Shown piece after piece: positions 21,501 through 29,181 of a DNA stretch of 29,842 nucleotides. The notes under the pieces were generated by a model. That model saw only the letters and a list, made by a program, of their open reading frames with translations. It was not told the origin of the DNA and did no database searches. The stretch spans positions 1-29,842 of the forward strand of contig JAFTHF010000196.1 of assembly GCA_017457545.1 (NCBI GenBank). The letters are read 5' to 3'. Position numbers and translations under genes: made by a program. Within the stretch, counting starts at the first letter, position 1; every line of letters starts with the position of its first letter. Origin of the DNA: Clostridia bacterium. GTDB taxonomy: Bacteria; Bacillota_A; Clostridia; Oscillospirales; CAG-272.

Positions 21501-22622
21501 TTATAGGAAGAAGTTAAGGATAAGACCGCCTGCGATAACAGAGCCGATCTGTCCGGATACGTTAGCGCCGATGGAGTGTACGAGAAGGAAGTTCTGATTG
21601 TCCTCCTCAAGACCGATCTTGTTAACAATTCTTGCAGACATGGGGAATGCTGAAATACCTGCAGCACCGACCATGGGGTTGATCTTCTTTCCTTCGGGCA
21701 AGAAGAGATTCATAAGCTTTGCAACCATAATACCGCCAAAGGTGTCGAATACGAAGGCGAAAAGACCGAGTGCAAGGATAAGAAGTGTATCAAGGTTTAC
21801 AAATTCTTCAGCTGTCATTGTAAATGCAACGGTGATGCCGAGGAAGATTGTAATAAGGTTAGCAAGCACCTTCTGTGCTGTTTCGGAGAGTGAATCAAGA
21901 ACTCCGCACTCACGGATAAGGTTACCGAACATAAGGAAGCCTACAAGTGCAACGGCACCGGGGGCGACAAGACCTGTGATAACTGTAACGAGAATGGGGA
22001 ACATAATTCTTGTGAACTTGGAAACGCTGGAGGGGTTGTAGGGCATTCTGATACGGCGTTCCTTCTTAGTTGTACAAAGCTTGATGATAGGAGGCTGTAC
22101 AACAGGTACAAGTGCCATATAAGAGTAAGCTGCAACTGTGATAGGGCCAAGGAGATGTGGGGCAAGCTGAGTTGCTACTACGATAGATGTAGGACCGTCT
22201 GCCGCACCGATAATAGCGATTGATGCCGCTTCCTTAAACTCAAATCCGAAGAGAGCTGCAAAGGAAAGTGTCATAAAGATACCGAACTGCGCTGCCGCAC
22301 CGAAGATCATAAGCTTCGGGTTGGAGAGGATAGGACCAAAGTCTATCATCGCACCGATACCGATAAAGAGAATCAATGGGAAAAGCTCATTTGCAATACC
22401 TGCATTGTACAAGGTCTCAAGAACCTCAGATACACCTGCAGAGCCTGAGTTGTTGGGCAGGTTCATAAGGATAGCGCCAAAGCCCATGGGGAGCAAAAGC
22501 GTAGGCTCCATTTTCTTCTTGATAGCAAGGAAAATAAGAATGCCACCGATTACCCACATAACAAGCTGCTTACCGAAAAGCGACCAGTCCATGTTTAACA
22601 AGTTGTCGAATAATGCTTCCAT
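21501..22622 (-). CDS. oadB: Sodium ion-translocating decarboxylase beta subunit
   Basis: A 373-residue integral membrane protein with about ten membrane segments. It carries the family core GIGAMIDFGP, then GAADGPTSIVVATQLAP (essential Asp at 142), YSYMALVPVVQPPIIK, and NFLLVHSIGANVSGQIGSVIAGG near the end. Beta subunits of oxaloacetate, methylmalonyl-CoA or glutaconyl-CoA decarboxylases decarboxylate carboxybiotin and export Na+. The substrate cannot be told from this subunit. No alpha or biotin-carrier gene lies nearby; only a short gamma-like peptide follows, so the other subunits must be encoded elsewhere. The gene is preceded by a structured leader with a terminator and a consensus promoter. 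AAAGAAAGGA precedes the ATG. Confidence 0.93.
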   Translation of the reverse strand: MEALFDNLLNMDWSLFGKQLVMWVIGGILIFLAIKKKMEPTLLLPMGFGAILMNLPNNSGSAGVSEVLETLYNAGIANELFPLILFIGIGAMIDFGPILSNPKLMIFGAAAQFGIFMTLSFAALFGFEFKEAASIAIIGAADGPTSIVVATQLAPHLLGPITVAAYSYMALVPVVQPPIIKLCTTKKERRIRMPYNPSSVSKFTRIMFPILVTVITGLVAPGAVALVGFLMFGNLIRECGVLDSLSETAQKVLANLITIFLGITVAFTMTAEEFVNLDTLLILALGLFAFVFDTFGGIMVAKLMNLFLPEGKKINPMVGAAGISAFPMSARIVNKIGLEEDNQNFLLVHSIGANVSGQIGSVIAGGLILNFFL

Positions 22623-22647
22623 AAAAAATCCTTTCTTTTTATGCTTT

Positions 22648-22691
22648 AAATAAAAAGACCCTTAACAAAAGAAATCCTCTTGTTAAAAGTC
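22648..22691 (-). terminator. Regulated terminator in the oadB leader
   Basis: On the minus strand a 15-bp hairpin (arms 22677-22691 and 22657-22671, with some G-U pairs, 5-nt loop) is followed by TTTTTATTT, 26 nt before the oadB start codon. Its 5' arm contains the 3' strand of the aptamer P1 helix (22683-22689). The terminator and P1 therefore cannot form together. Confidence 0.85.
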
Positions 22692-22782
22692 TCGTTATAA
22701 ACCAAGGTTCACGACATATCCGGGCAAGGCCGTACTGACGAATATGCCGACACAGCAAGCTGTGCAAACTACTCCCTTTTAA
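22683..22782 (-). ncRNA. Riboswitch-like leader RNA (yybP-ykoY/Na+-type cation sensor candidate)
   Basis: On the minus strand about 100 nt fold into a plausible aptamer. P1 is TTAAAAG (22776-22782) with CTTTTAA (22683-22689). Next come AGGGAGTAG, a CACAG/CTGTG hairpin (22751-22764), and a long arm closed by CGGCATAT/ATATGTCG (22742-22749 with 22712-22719) holding CGTCAGTA and GGC-CTT-GCC. AACGAGAC precedes the P1 3' strand. The AGGGAGTAG start and GAGAC end recall the yybP-ykoY (Mn2+) class. The target, a Na+ pump, would instead suit the Na+-sensing class once called DUF1646. P1 overlaps the terminator arm, which predicts ligand turns expression on. Class assignment is uncertain. Confidence 0.65.
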
Positions 22783-22818
22783 AAATAATATTCCGTTTTC
22801 GTTAAACTGAGTCAATTA

Positions 22819-22848
22819 ATTATACAATATTTTCGAATATTTTGTCAA
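22819..22848 (-). promoter_or_regulatory. oadB promoter
   Basis: On the minus strand TTGACA (22843-22848) and TATAAT (22819-22824) are separated by 18 nt, some 35 nt before the aptamer. The leader between promoter and start codon is about 200 nt. Confidence 0.85.
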
Positions 22849-22897
22849 TACAAAATTTAATAATCTCGCAAACTGTGCTTTATAATATATTTCCTTA

Positions 22898-22926
22898 TTG
22901 ACAAATCAATAAAAAAATGGTAAAAT
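22898..22926 (+). promoter_or_regulatory. Transketolase operon promoter
   Basis: TTGACA (22898-22903) and TAAAAT (22921-22926) with a 17-nt spacer, 39 nt before the ATG at 22966. It is divergent from the oadB promoter, about 50 nt away. Confidence 0.8.
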
Positions 22927-22965
22927 GCTTACACAATTATGATACAGTTTCCGGAGGTTTTTTCA

Positions 22966-23802
22966 ATGGATGCAAAAATAACAGAGCTTAAGAGAATAGC
23001 TGCTGATATCCGCCTTGGCATTGTGGAGGCAGTTCACAGCGCTAAGTCAGGTCACCCCGGTGGAGCCCTTTCCTCTGCCGACATTCTGGCATGTCTTTAC
23101 TTTTCTCATATGAGAATTAACCCAAGTAACCCACAGGACCCCGACAGAGACAGATTTGTTCTTTCCAAGGGTCACTCCTGTCCCGGCCTTTACTCGGCAC
23201 TTGCGTTAAGAGGCTACTTTGATGTTAAGGAGCTTAAGGGCTTCCGTCATCTTAACTCTCTTATGCAGGGTCACCCCGATATGAAGAATATCAAGGGTGT
23301 TGATATGTCCGCAGGCTCACTTGGACAGGGCATTTCCGCAGCGTGCGGCATGGCGCTTGCCGCTAAGATAAGCAACAAGGATTACCGTACCTATGTAATC
23401 ATCGGTGACGGCGAAAGCCAGGAGGGTCAGGTATGGGAGGCTACAATGTTTGCCGCTCACTACAAGCTTGACAATCTTTGCCTTATCGTAGACAATAACG
23501 GCTTGCAGATTGACGGCAGAGTTGCAGATGTTATGAACACTATGCCCTATGAAAGCAAGTTTGAGGCTTTCGGCTGGCACGTAATTACTGTTGACGGCCA
23601 CGATATTGAGGCTATCCTTAATGCGCTTAAGGAGGCAGAGACCGTAAAGGGTCAGCCCACAGTTATTGTAGCTAAGACTATAAAGGGCAAGGGCGTTTCC
23701 TTTATGGAGGATCAGGCAGGCTGGCACGGCAAGGCTCCTAATGATGAGCAGTACGAGCAGGCAGTAAAAGAGCTTACAGAATACAAGGAAAGCTTGAATT
23801 AA
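22966..23802 (+). CDS. tktA: Transketolase, N-terminal (TPP-binding) subunit
   Basis: A 278-residue subunit of a split transketolase. Motifs: SAKSGHPGGALSSADIL (about 25-41, active-site His30), LSKGHSCPGLYSAL, and GSLGQGISAACGMAL. The TPP/Mg2+ motif is GDGESQEGQVWEA (147 onward) with LIVDNNGLQIDG. A late KGKGVSFMED follows. The start at 22966 is chosen for GGAGG 8 nt upstream rather than the ATG at 22939. Half-length transketolase with the C-terminal half as a separate gene is common in Clostridia and archaea. Together the two make the two-carbon transfer enzyme of the non-oxidative pentose phosphate pathway. Confidence 0.95.
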   Translation: MDAKITELKRIAADIRLGIVEAVHSAKSGHPGGALSSADILACLYFSHMRINPSNPQDPDRDRFVLSKGHSCPGLYSALALRGYFDVKELKGFRHLNSLMQGHPDMKNIKGVDMSAGSLGQGISAACGMALAAKISNKDYRTYVIIGDGESQEGQVWEATMFAAHYKLDNLCLIVDNNGLQIDGRVADVMNTMPYESKFEAFGWHVITVDGHDIEAILNALKEAETVKGQPTVIVAKTIKGKGVSFMEDQAGWHGKAPNDEQYEQAVKELTEYKESLN

Positions 23803-23812
23803 GGAGGCAATT

Positions 23813-24763
23813 ATGGCAGATAAAATAGCGACAAGAGAGGCCTACGGCAGCGCGCTTGCTGACTTTGGCGCCTTAAATCCCGATGTTGTAGTCCTTGATG
23901 CAGACCTTGCTGAGGCTACCAAAACAATAATGTTCAAAAAGAAATTCCCCGAAAGATTTTTCGATTGCGGTATTGCAGAAAACAATATGTTCGGCGTTGC
24001 CGCAGGTCTTGCTACAGCAGGTAAAATCCCCTTTGCCAGCACCTTCGCTATGTTTGCGGCAGGCAGAAGCTTTGACCAGATAAGAAACTCTATCGGTTAC
24101 CCCCACCTTAATGTAAAGATAGGCGCAACCCACGCAGGCATCACCGTAGGTGAGGACGGCGCAACACACCAGTGCAATGAGGACATCGCCCTTATGCGTA
24201 CAATTCCCGGTATGGTTATTATTAACCCTGCCGACGCAGTAGAGGCAAGAGCAGCGGTTGAGGCTGCAATCAAGTATGTAGGTCCTGTTTATATGCGCTT
24301 CGGACGTCTTGCTGTTTCCGTTATTAACGATAAGCCCGATTACAAGTTTGAAATCGGTAAGGGTAAAATGCTTGCAGACGGCAACGATGTTACTATTGTT
24401 GCAACAGGCCTTATGGTTGAGCAGGCGCTTATCGCACGTGAGATGCTTCTTGCAGAGGGCATCAGCGCAGCGGTTATCAATATCCACACAATCAAGCCTC
24501 TTGATAAGGAAATTCTTATTGCTGCAGCTCAGCAGACAGGCGCAATCGTAACCTCCGAGGAGCATAACATAATCGGTGGTCTTGGCAGCGCAGTTTGTGA
24601 GGCATTGGCAGGTGTTTGTCCCGTTCCCGTAGTTCGTCACGGTGTTGAGGACACCTTTGGTAAGTCTGCTCCCGCTAAGGAGCTTCTTGAGTACTACGGC
24701 CTTAACGCAGCAGGTATCTGCGAAAAGGTTAAGGTAGCCCTTTCAATGAAGATAGGTGACTAA
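23813..24763 (+). CDS. tktB: Transketolase, C-terminal (pyrimidine-binding) subunit
   Basis: A 316-residue partner subunit. It has TREAYGSALADFGALNPDVVVLDADLAEAT at the start, FFDCGIAENNMFGVAAGLA (with the catalytic Glu that activates TPP) and FASTFAMFAAGRSFDQIRNSI. THAGITVGEDGATHQ follows, and later INIHTIKPLDKEI and SEEHNIIGGLGSAVCE. It lies 10 nt after the first subunit, with AAGGAGG before its ATG. A dedicated terminator follows. 1-deoxyxylulose-phosphate synthase-like C-terminal halves look similar, but the split pair with tktA decides the call. Confidence 0.95.
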   Translation: MADKIATREAYGSALADFGALNPDVVVLDADLAEATKTIMFKKKFPERFFDCGIAENNMFGVAAGLATAGKIPFASTFAMFAAGRSFDQIRNSIGYPHLNVKIGATHAGITVGEDGATHQCNEDIALMRTIPGMVIINPADAVEARAAVEAAIKYVGPVYMRFGRLAVSVINDKPDYKFEIGKGKMLADGNDVTIVATGLMVEQALIAREMLLAEGISAAVINIHTIKPLDKEILIAAAQQTGAIVTSEEHNIIGGLGSAVCEALAGVCPVPVVRHGVEDTFGKSAPAKELLEYYGLNAAGICEKVKVALSMKIGD

Positions 24764-24770
24764 ATAAGAT

Positions 24771-24802
24771 AAAAATCCCCGACACGCGTCGGGGATTTTT
24801 TT
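24771..24802. terminator. Bidirectional terminator between tkt and the DUF4886 gene
   Basis: AAAAATCCCCGAC (24771-24783) pairs with GTCGGGGATTTTT (24788-24800) around an ACGC loop, with T on one side and A on the other. It serves both convergent genes. Confidence 0.93.
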
Positions 24803-24805
24803 GTT

Positions 24806-25525
24806 TTAAAGAATATTATTTGCAACCTCTTTAAGCTTAGCGCAAAGCTCCGGGCTTGTTTCCTCAGGCTCATATTCAACCTTTGTTACATCGTTGCCTG
24901 TAAAGAACTTGTAAAGGGTAAGACCTGCTAAGTATCTTCCGTAGTCAAGGGAAAGGTGGAAGCCGTCACGGTTAAGATTAAGACCGCCCTTTGATGTATC
25001 AAATTCGGGAATGTCACGTGCCTTTTCGATTGCATCACCTGACGGGATAATGGGGAGGTTATATTTTTCTGCAACCTTAGATGTTGTATCAACGATTGCG
25101 TTGTACATCTTTTTTCTGTCCCAGTCGTAGTTGGCAAAGCCACCGTGGGTGCTGTCGTCAGAGTATGCCCATGTTCTGTGGAAAACTATCTGCGCCTTGG
25201 GACATTTTTCCTTAAGGTAGTTAACAAGGAATTCTGTAAAGGGCTCATAGCTGTCGGGCATACCGGAAAGCTGACTTACCTGCTGAATGGAGATATAGTC
25301 CCATTTCTTTTTGGTAAGGGCATCGTTAATAGATGTCATCTTAAGCCTTCTGCCGTTTTTCTGATATTCGTAGTAGGGGTTGGCCTCCTTAACATTGTTT
25401 ACGTGTGTTTCAAGGGAGCAGCCGCCTATGTAAAGATTTCTTACAAAAATTTCGTCATTGGATATCTGGTGGAGATATCTTGTTGCGTCCTGTGAAAAGC
25501 TGTTACCGATAAATAATACGTTCAT
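24806..25525 (-). CDS. DUF4886 SGNH-hydrolase-like protein
   Basis: A 239-residue cytosolic protein. The N-terminal FIGNSFSQDATRYL (Ser9, block I), YIGGCSLETHV (Gly34-35, block II), and a late LNRDGFHLSLDYGRYLAG (Asp187, His190, block V) give an SGNH-type catalytic layout. The pattern, including WDYISIQQVSQLSG, matches DUF4886, usually found in Bacteroidetes and Clostridia. The substrate is unknown; esterase or carbohydrate deacetylase activity would fit the fold. No signal peptide is visible, in contrast to many relatives. The start follows GAGGCGAG. It is monocistronic, convergent with transketolase, and divergent from the VTT/PlsC gene. Confidence 0.85.
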   Translation of the reverse strand: MNVLFIGNSFSQDATRYLHQISNDEIFVRNLYIGGCSLETHVNNVKEANPYYEYQKNGRRLKMTSINDALTKKKWDYISIQQVSQLSGMPDSYEPFTEFLVNYLKEKCPKAQIVFHRTWAYSDDSTHGGFANYDWDRKKMYNAIVDTTSKVAEKYNLPIIPSGDAIEKARDIPEFDTSKGGLNLNRDGFHLSLDYGRYLAGLTLYKFFTGNDVTKVEYEPEETSPELCAKLKEVANNIL

Positions 25526-25630
25526 AATCTCGCCTCGCTTGATTTAATTTATACTTTGATTTTATCACCATAACGAAGAAAAGTCAATAAAAAAAGCGAA
25601 TATGGGAATTTTGTATAAAATAATGAAAAA

Positions 25631-25691
25631 TTACGAAAATCGTAATAAATTGTTCAAATCTATTGCATTTATTTAAAATATATAGTAAAAT
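25631..25691 (+). promoter_or_regulatory. Promoter and dyad upstream of the VTT/PlsC gene
   Basis: TTGCAT (25663-25668) and TAAAAT (25686-25691) are 17 nt apart. Upstream lies the palindrome TTACGA-AAA-TCGTAA (25631-25645), a possible operator. The rest of the 250-bp intergenic region is AT-rich without other clear features; the transcribed leader of about 80 nt has no obvious switch. Confidence 0.5.
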
Positions 25692-25777
25692 AAATGTATC
25701 ATTTGCAGAGATTTCGGATATGGGTGTGTTGCGCTCATATATATTAATAAATGAACAGACGTTCATATGAGGTTGAA

Positions 25778-27724
25778 ATGGCAAAAAAGAGCTTCAAATT
25801 TAAGTTATTTGGCTCCATATTCTTTGTTGGAGTTATTGCGCTTCTTTCATGGTTTCTGCTTACCGAGGAGAATATAGCTATTTTAAGAAGCGTTTTTATA
25901 CATGATATGACAAACGAACAGATACAAGACAAGCTTAGTGACCTTGGTATCCGTGGATATATTACAATTTCCGTTCTTTCAATGCTTCAGGTGGTGCTTA
26001 CCTTTGTTCCCTCTGAGCCTACACAGGTCCTTGCCGGACTTGCCTTCGGATTTTTCCCCGGTCTTGCTGCCTGTCTTGTGGGTGTGTTTATTGGAAATAC
26101 AATTATCTTTATTCTTTACAGGATTTTCGGTGACAAGCTTAATGCCTACTTTGACAAGGAGCTTCACTTAAATCTTAATAAGATGAGCAACTCCCGTCTT
26201 ATTACCTTTGTTATTTTGCTGCTTTATATCTTACCTGTAATTCCTTACGGTATGATTTGCTTCTTTGCGGCAACCATGTGTCTTAAATTCCCCAAATACA
26301 CCTGGGTAACCCTCCTTGGCTCTGTTCCATCGGAGGCATTCGGTGTTATTCTTGGTCACGCAGCCCTTGCTACCTCCTGGATTCTTTCTGTTTCCATATT
26401 TGGTGTAATGGTTATTGCCCTTATAATCTTCTTCATCAAGAAGAAGGCGGTGTTTGCGTACTTTAACAAGGTAATAGACAGGGCAAGAGAGCGCTATTCC
26501 GATAAATTTACAGTTAAGCAGTATAAAAGCTCAGCTCTTAATCTGCCCTACGCTGCAAGCCGTGTGCTTTTTGCAGGCAAGGTAAAGATTAAGTACACCT
26601 ATAAGGTTGATGTTAATGAGCTTGAAAGACCCTGTATTGTTTTATGTAATCACGGTGCGTTTATTGACTTTGCATACGCAGGCACAATGATTCGTAAGCT
26701 TAGCCCAAACTTCGTGGTTGCAAGACTTTATTTCTATAAGCGACTTTACAGAAACTTCCTTCGCAGCTTCGGCTGCTTCCCCAAGAGTATGTTCTGCGCT
26801 GACCTTGAAAGTGCCAAGAACTGTCTACAGGTTATAAGACGTGGAGGTGTCCTTGCAATGATGCCCGAGGCACGTCTTTCCACCGTCGGCAAGTTTGAGG
26901 ACATTCAGGAGGGGACATATTCATTCCTTAAAAAAGCAGGCGTAACCGTATATTCAATTAAGATAAACGGTGATTTCTTTGCTAAGCCCAAGTGGGGCGA
27001 CAAGCTTCGTAAGGGCTCTTACGTTGAGGCTGAGCTTGATACACTCATTGAAAAGGAAGAGCTAAGCTCCCTTTCCTGTGAGCAGATTAAGGAAAGAGTA
27101 GAAGCAAGACTTGTCTATAATGAATTTGAATGGATTAAGGAGCATCCTGAAATCCAGTATAAGTCAAAGACTCTTGCCAAGGGACTTGAAAATGTTCTTT
27201 CCCGTTGCCCCAAGTGTGGCGAAAGATATACCATCAATACTAAGGGAATGGATGTCTACTGCGAAAGCTGCGGTATGCGTGCAACCCTTGACCGTCGATA
27301 TTCCTTTGTAAATTATGAGCCCTTTGCCAACTTTGCCGACTGGTATGAGTGGCAGACTGCCGAATACAGAAAGGAAATCGCCGCTGACCCGAGCTTTGAA
27401 TTAAGAAGCAAGGTAATCCTTAAAAACAGCGACAAAAAGGGAAAGAAATCTCTTTATGTTGCAGGTGAGGGCGAATGTGTTCTTAACAGAGAGGGTCTTA
27501 CATACACAGGCACTCGTGACGGGGAGGAGGTAGTTAAGCACTTCCCACAGAGTGAAATTTACCGTATTCTCTTTGGCGCAGGCGTGAATTTTGAAATTTA
27601 CGAGGGCAAGGAAATTTACTTCTTTGTTCCTGAGGAAAAGAGAAGCTGTGTGGACTGGTACATTGTAAGCGGACTTTTAAAGGAGCCTGAGCTTGCATCA
27701 GTATCTGTACCCGAGGAGGTGTGA
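25778..27724 (+). CDS. VTT-domain / PlsC acyltransferase / zinc-ribbon fusion protein
   Basis: A 648-residue three-part membrane protein. Residues about 10-28 form a membrane helix. Residues about 60-220 are a DedA/VTT-type domain with FVPSEPTQVLAGLAFGFFPG and ILPVIPYGMICFFAA. Residues about 260-420 form a PlsC-type acyltransferase with NHGAFID (His292, Asp297; the HX4D catalytic motif) and the substrate-binding PEAR (363-366, in place of the usual PEGTR). A CxxC/CxxC zinc ribbon (477, 480, 495, 498) follows, then a C-terminal beta-rich domain. It probably acylates a glycerophospholipid or related acceptor at the membrane, with the VTT part possibly moving lipid. The start at 25778 follows GAGG; an ATG at 25751 has no ribosome site. 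Confidence 0.85.
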   Translation: MAKKSFKFKLFGSIFFVGVIALLSWFLLTEENIAILRSVFIHDMTNEQIQDKLSDLGIRGYITISVLSMLQVVLTFVPSEPTQVLAGLAFGFFPGLAACLVGVFIGNTIIFILYRIFGDKLNAYFDKELHLNLNKMSNSRLITFVILLLYILPVIPYGMICFFAATMCLKFPKYTWVTLLGSVPSEAFGVILGHAALATSWILSVSIFGVMVIALIIFFIKKKAVFAYFNKVIDRARERYSDKFTVKQYKSSALNLPYAASRVLFAGKVKIKYTYKVDVNELERPCIVLCNHGAFIDFAYAGTMIRKLSPNFVVARLYFYKRLYRNFLRSFGCFPKSMFCADLESAKNCLQVIRRGGVLAMMPEARLSTVGKFEDIQEGTYSFLKKAGVTVYSIKINGDFFAKPKWGDKLRKGSYVEAELDTLIEKEELSSLSCEQIKERVEARLVYNEFEWIKEHPEIQYKSKTLAKGLENVLSRCPKCGERYTINTKGMDVYCESCGMRATLDRRYSFVNYEPFANFADWYEWQTAEYRKEIAADPSFELRSKVILKNSDKKGKKSLYVAGEGECVLNREGLTYTGTRDGEEVVKHFPQSEIYRILFGAGVNFEIYEGKEIYFFVPEEKRSCVDWYIVSGLLKEPELASVSVPEEV

Positions 27725-27726
27725 CA

Positions 27727-29157
27727 ATGGATAAAGCTAAGGAGAAATCCTTCTCAAACATTGGACTTCGTTCATTTATAATCGTTATTTGCTTACTTAC
27801 CGCTATTATCATAATAAGCGGCGCCCTCTCTTATTTTGTACCTCAGGGCAGCTTTCAGTATGATGAAAACGGTGTTATAATCCCCGACAGCTATGTTAAG
27901 GGAGAGGTTAAGGGCATTGCCATCTGGCGTGTAATCACCGCACCCTTCCGTGTTTACGCATCGGAGGATGCGCTGACAATCATAATGATAAGCATATTTT
28001 TGCTTATTATGAGTGGCGTATTCAACATTCTTGATAAGACAAACGGTATTAAGGTATTTATTGGCAGACTTATTCACAGGCTTGCCAACAGAGGCGGACC
28101 TGTTGTCTGCATCTGCGTTCTTATCTTTATGCTGTTTGGCAGCTTCTTCGGTATGTTCGAGGAGCTTTGTACGCTTATTCCTCTTATAGTAGTTCTTATG
28201 CTTTCTCTTGGCATGGATACTATGACAGGTCTTGGCGCTTGTATGCTGGCAGCCTGCTTCGGCTTTTCTGCCGCAATTACAAACCCCTTCTCAGTTGGTC
28301 TAGCCGCTGAGCTTGTTGGCTCTACCACCACCGACGGAATGTGGTTAAGAATTGTATTCTTCGGCATTGTATATTTTGTCCTTTGCACATTTTTGATGAT
28401 TCACTTAAATAAGATAGAGAAGGACCCCACAAAATCCCTTACCTACGAAAGTGACCGTATAAAAAGAGAAAGCATGGGCGCAATAGATACAGGGGCTATT
28501 GAAAACAGCGATAAAATATTCAAGGTTTACTCCGTATTCTTCGCTGTACAGATGGTTGTTCTTGTGCTTATTGCAGCAATAAGAAGTATATCGGGATATG
28601 CAATTCCTATCCTTTGCATAAGCTTCCTTGCAGGCGGACTTACCTGCGGTATGATGGTAAGCGACGACAAAAAGGCTATACTTAAGCAGTTCTTAAACGG
28701 CGCAGCATCTATGCTTCCCGCTGTTGTTATGATTGCTATGGCGTCCTCGGTTAAGCTTATTATGACCGAAAGCGGAATTATGGACACCATAATGAACGGT
28801 GTTATCAAGGCGCTTGACGGTAAGAGCAGATTTGTTTGCATACTTCTTATCTATGCTCTTATCCTTTTCTTACAGATATTTATAGGCTCAGCATCGGCAA
28901 AGATTATGCTTGTTGTTCCTATTGTGGCACCTATTTGTGCAACTCTCGGTATTTCTCCTGCCCTCTTTATCCTTGCATACTGTATGGCAGACGGCTTTAC
29001 CGATGTTATTATCCCCACAAACCCTGTGTTGCTTGTGGGACTTTCCATGGCTAATGTGTCCTATCCCAAGTGGGTAAAATGGACGTGGAAGCTTCAGCTG
29101 ATAGTATTTGCTATGACAATAGGTATTCTTTTCTTTGCCAGTGTCATCGGCTACTAA
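27727..29157 (+). CDS. YfcC family transporter (C4-dicarboxylate/amino acid carrier type)
   Basis: A 476-residue inner-membrane carrier with about eleven to twelve membrane segments. YfcC hallmarks include SYFVPQGSFQYDENG near the N-terminus, FGMFEELCTLIPLIVVLMLSLGMD, FSAAITNPFSVGLAAELVG, ILFLQIFIGSASAKIMLVVPI and ADGFTDVIIPTNPVLLVGL. Relatives transport dicarboxylates, acetate or basic amino acids, so the substrate here is open. GAGGAGG at the end of the upstream gene serves the ATG at 27727, 2 nt after that gene's stop; a GTG at 27721 is less likely. It is co-transcribed with the VTT/PlsC protein. Confidence 0.9.
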   Translation: MDKAKEKSFSNIGLRSFIIVICLLTAIIIISGALSYFVPQGSFQYDENGVIIPDSYVKGEVKGIAIWRVITAPFRVYASEDALTIIMISIFLLIMSGVFNILDKTNGIKVFIGRLIHRLANRGGPVVCICVLIFMLFGSFFGMFEELCTLIPLIVVLMLSLGMDTMTGLGACMLAACFGFSAAITNPFSVGLAAELVGSTTTDGMWLRIVFFGIVYFVLCTFLMIHLNKIEKDPTKSLTYESDRIKRESMGAIDTGAIENSDKIFKVYSVFFAVQMVVLVLIAAIRSISGYAIPILCISFLAGGLTCGMMVSDDKKAILKQFLNGAASMLPAVVMIAMASSVKLIMTESGIMDTIMNGVIKALDGKSRFVCILLIYALILFLQIFIGSASAKIMLVVPIVAPICATLGISPALFILAYCMADGFTDVIIPTNPVLLVGLSMANVSYPKWVKWTWKLQLIVFAMTIGILFFASVIGY

Positions 29158-29181
29158 TAAAAAATTAAGGAGAATTTAATT

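Noticed and set aside
23873..24640. 255-aa minus-strand reading frame opposite the transketolase C-terminal subunit
   Set aside because: Cys- and Asn-rich shadow of a conserved gene; no start signal or motif.
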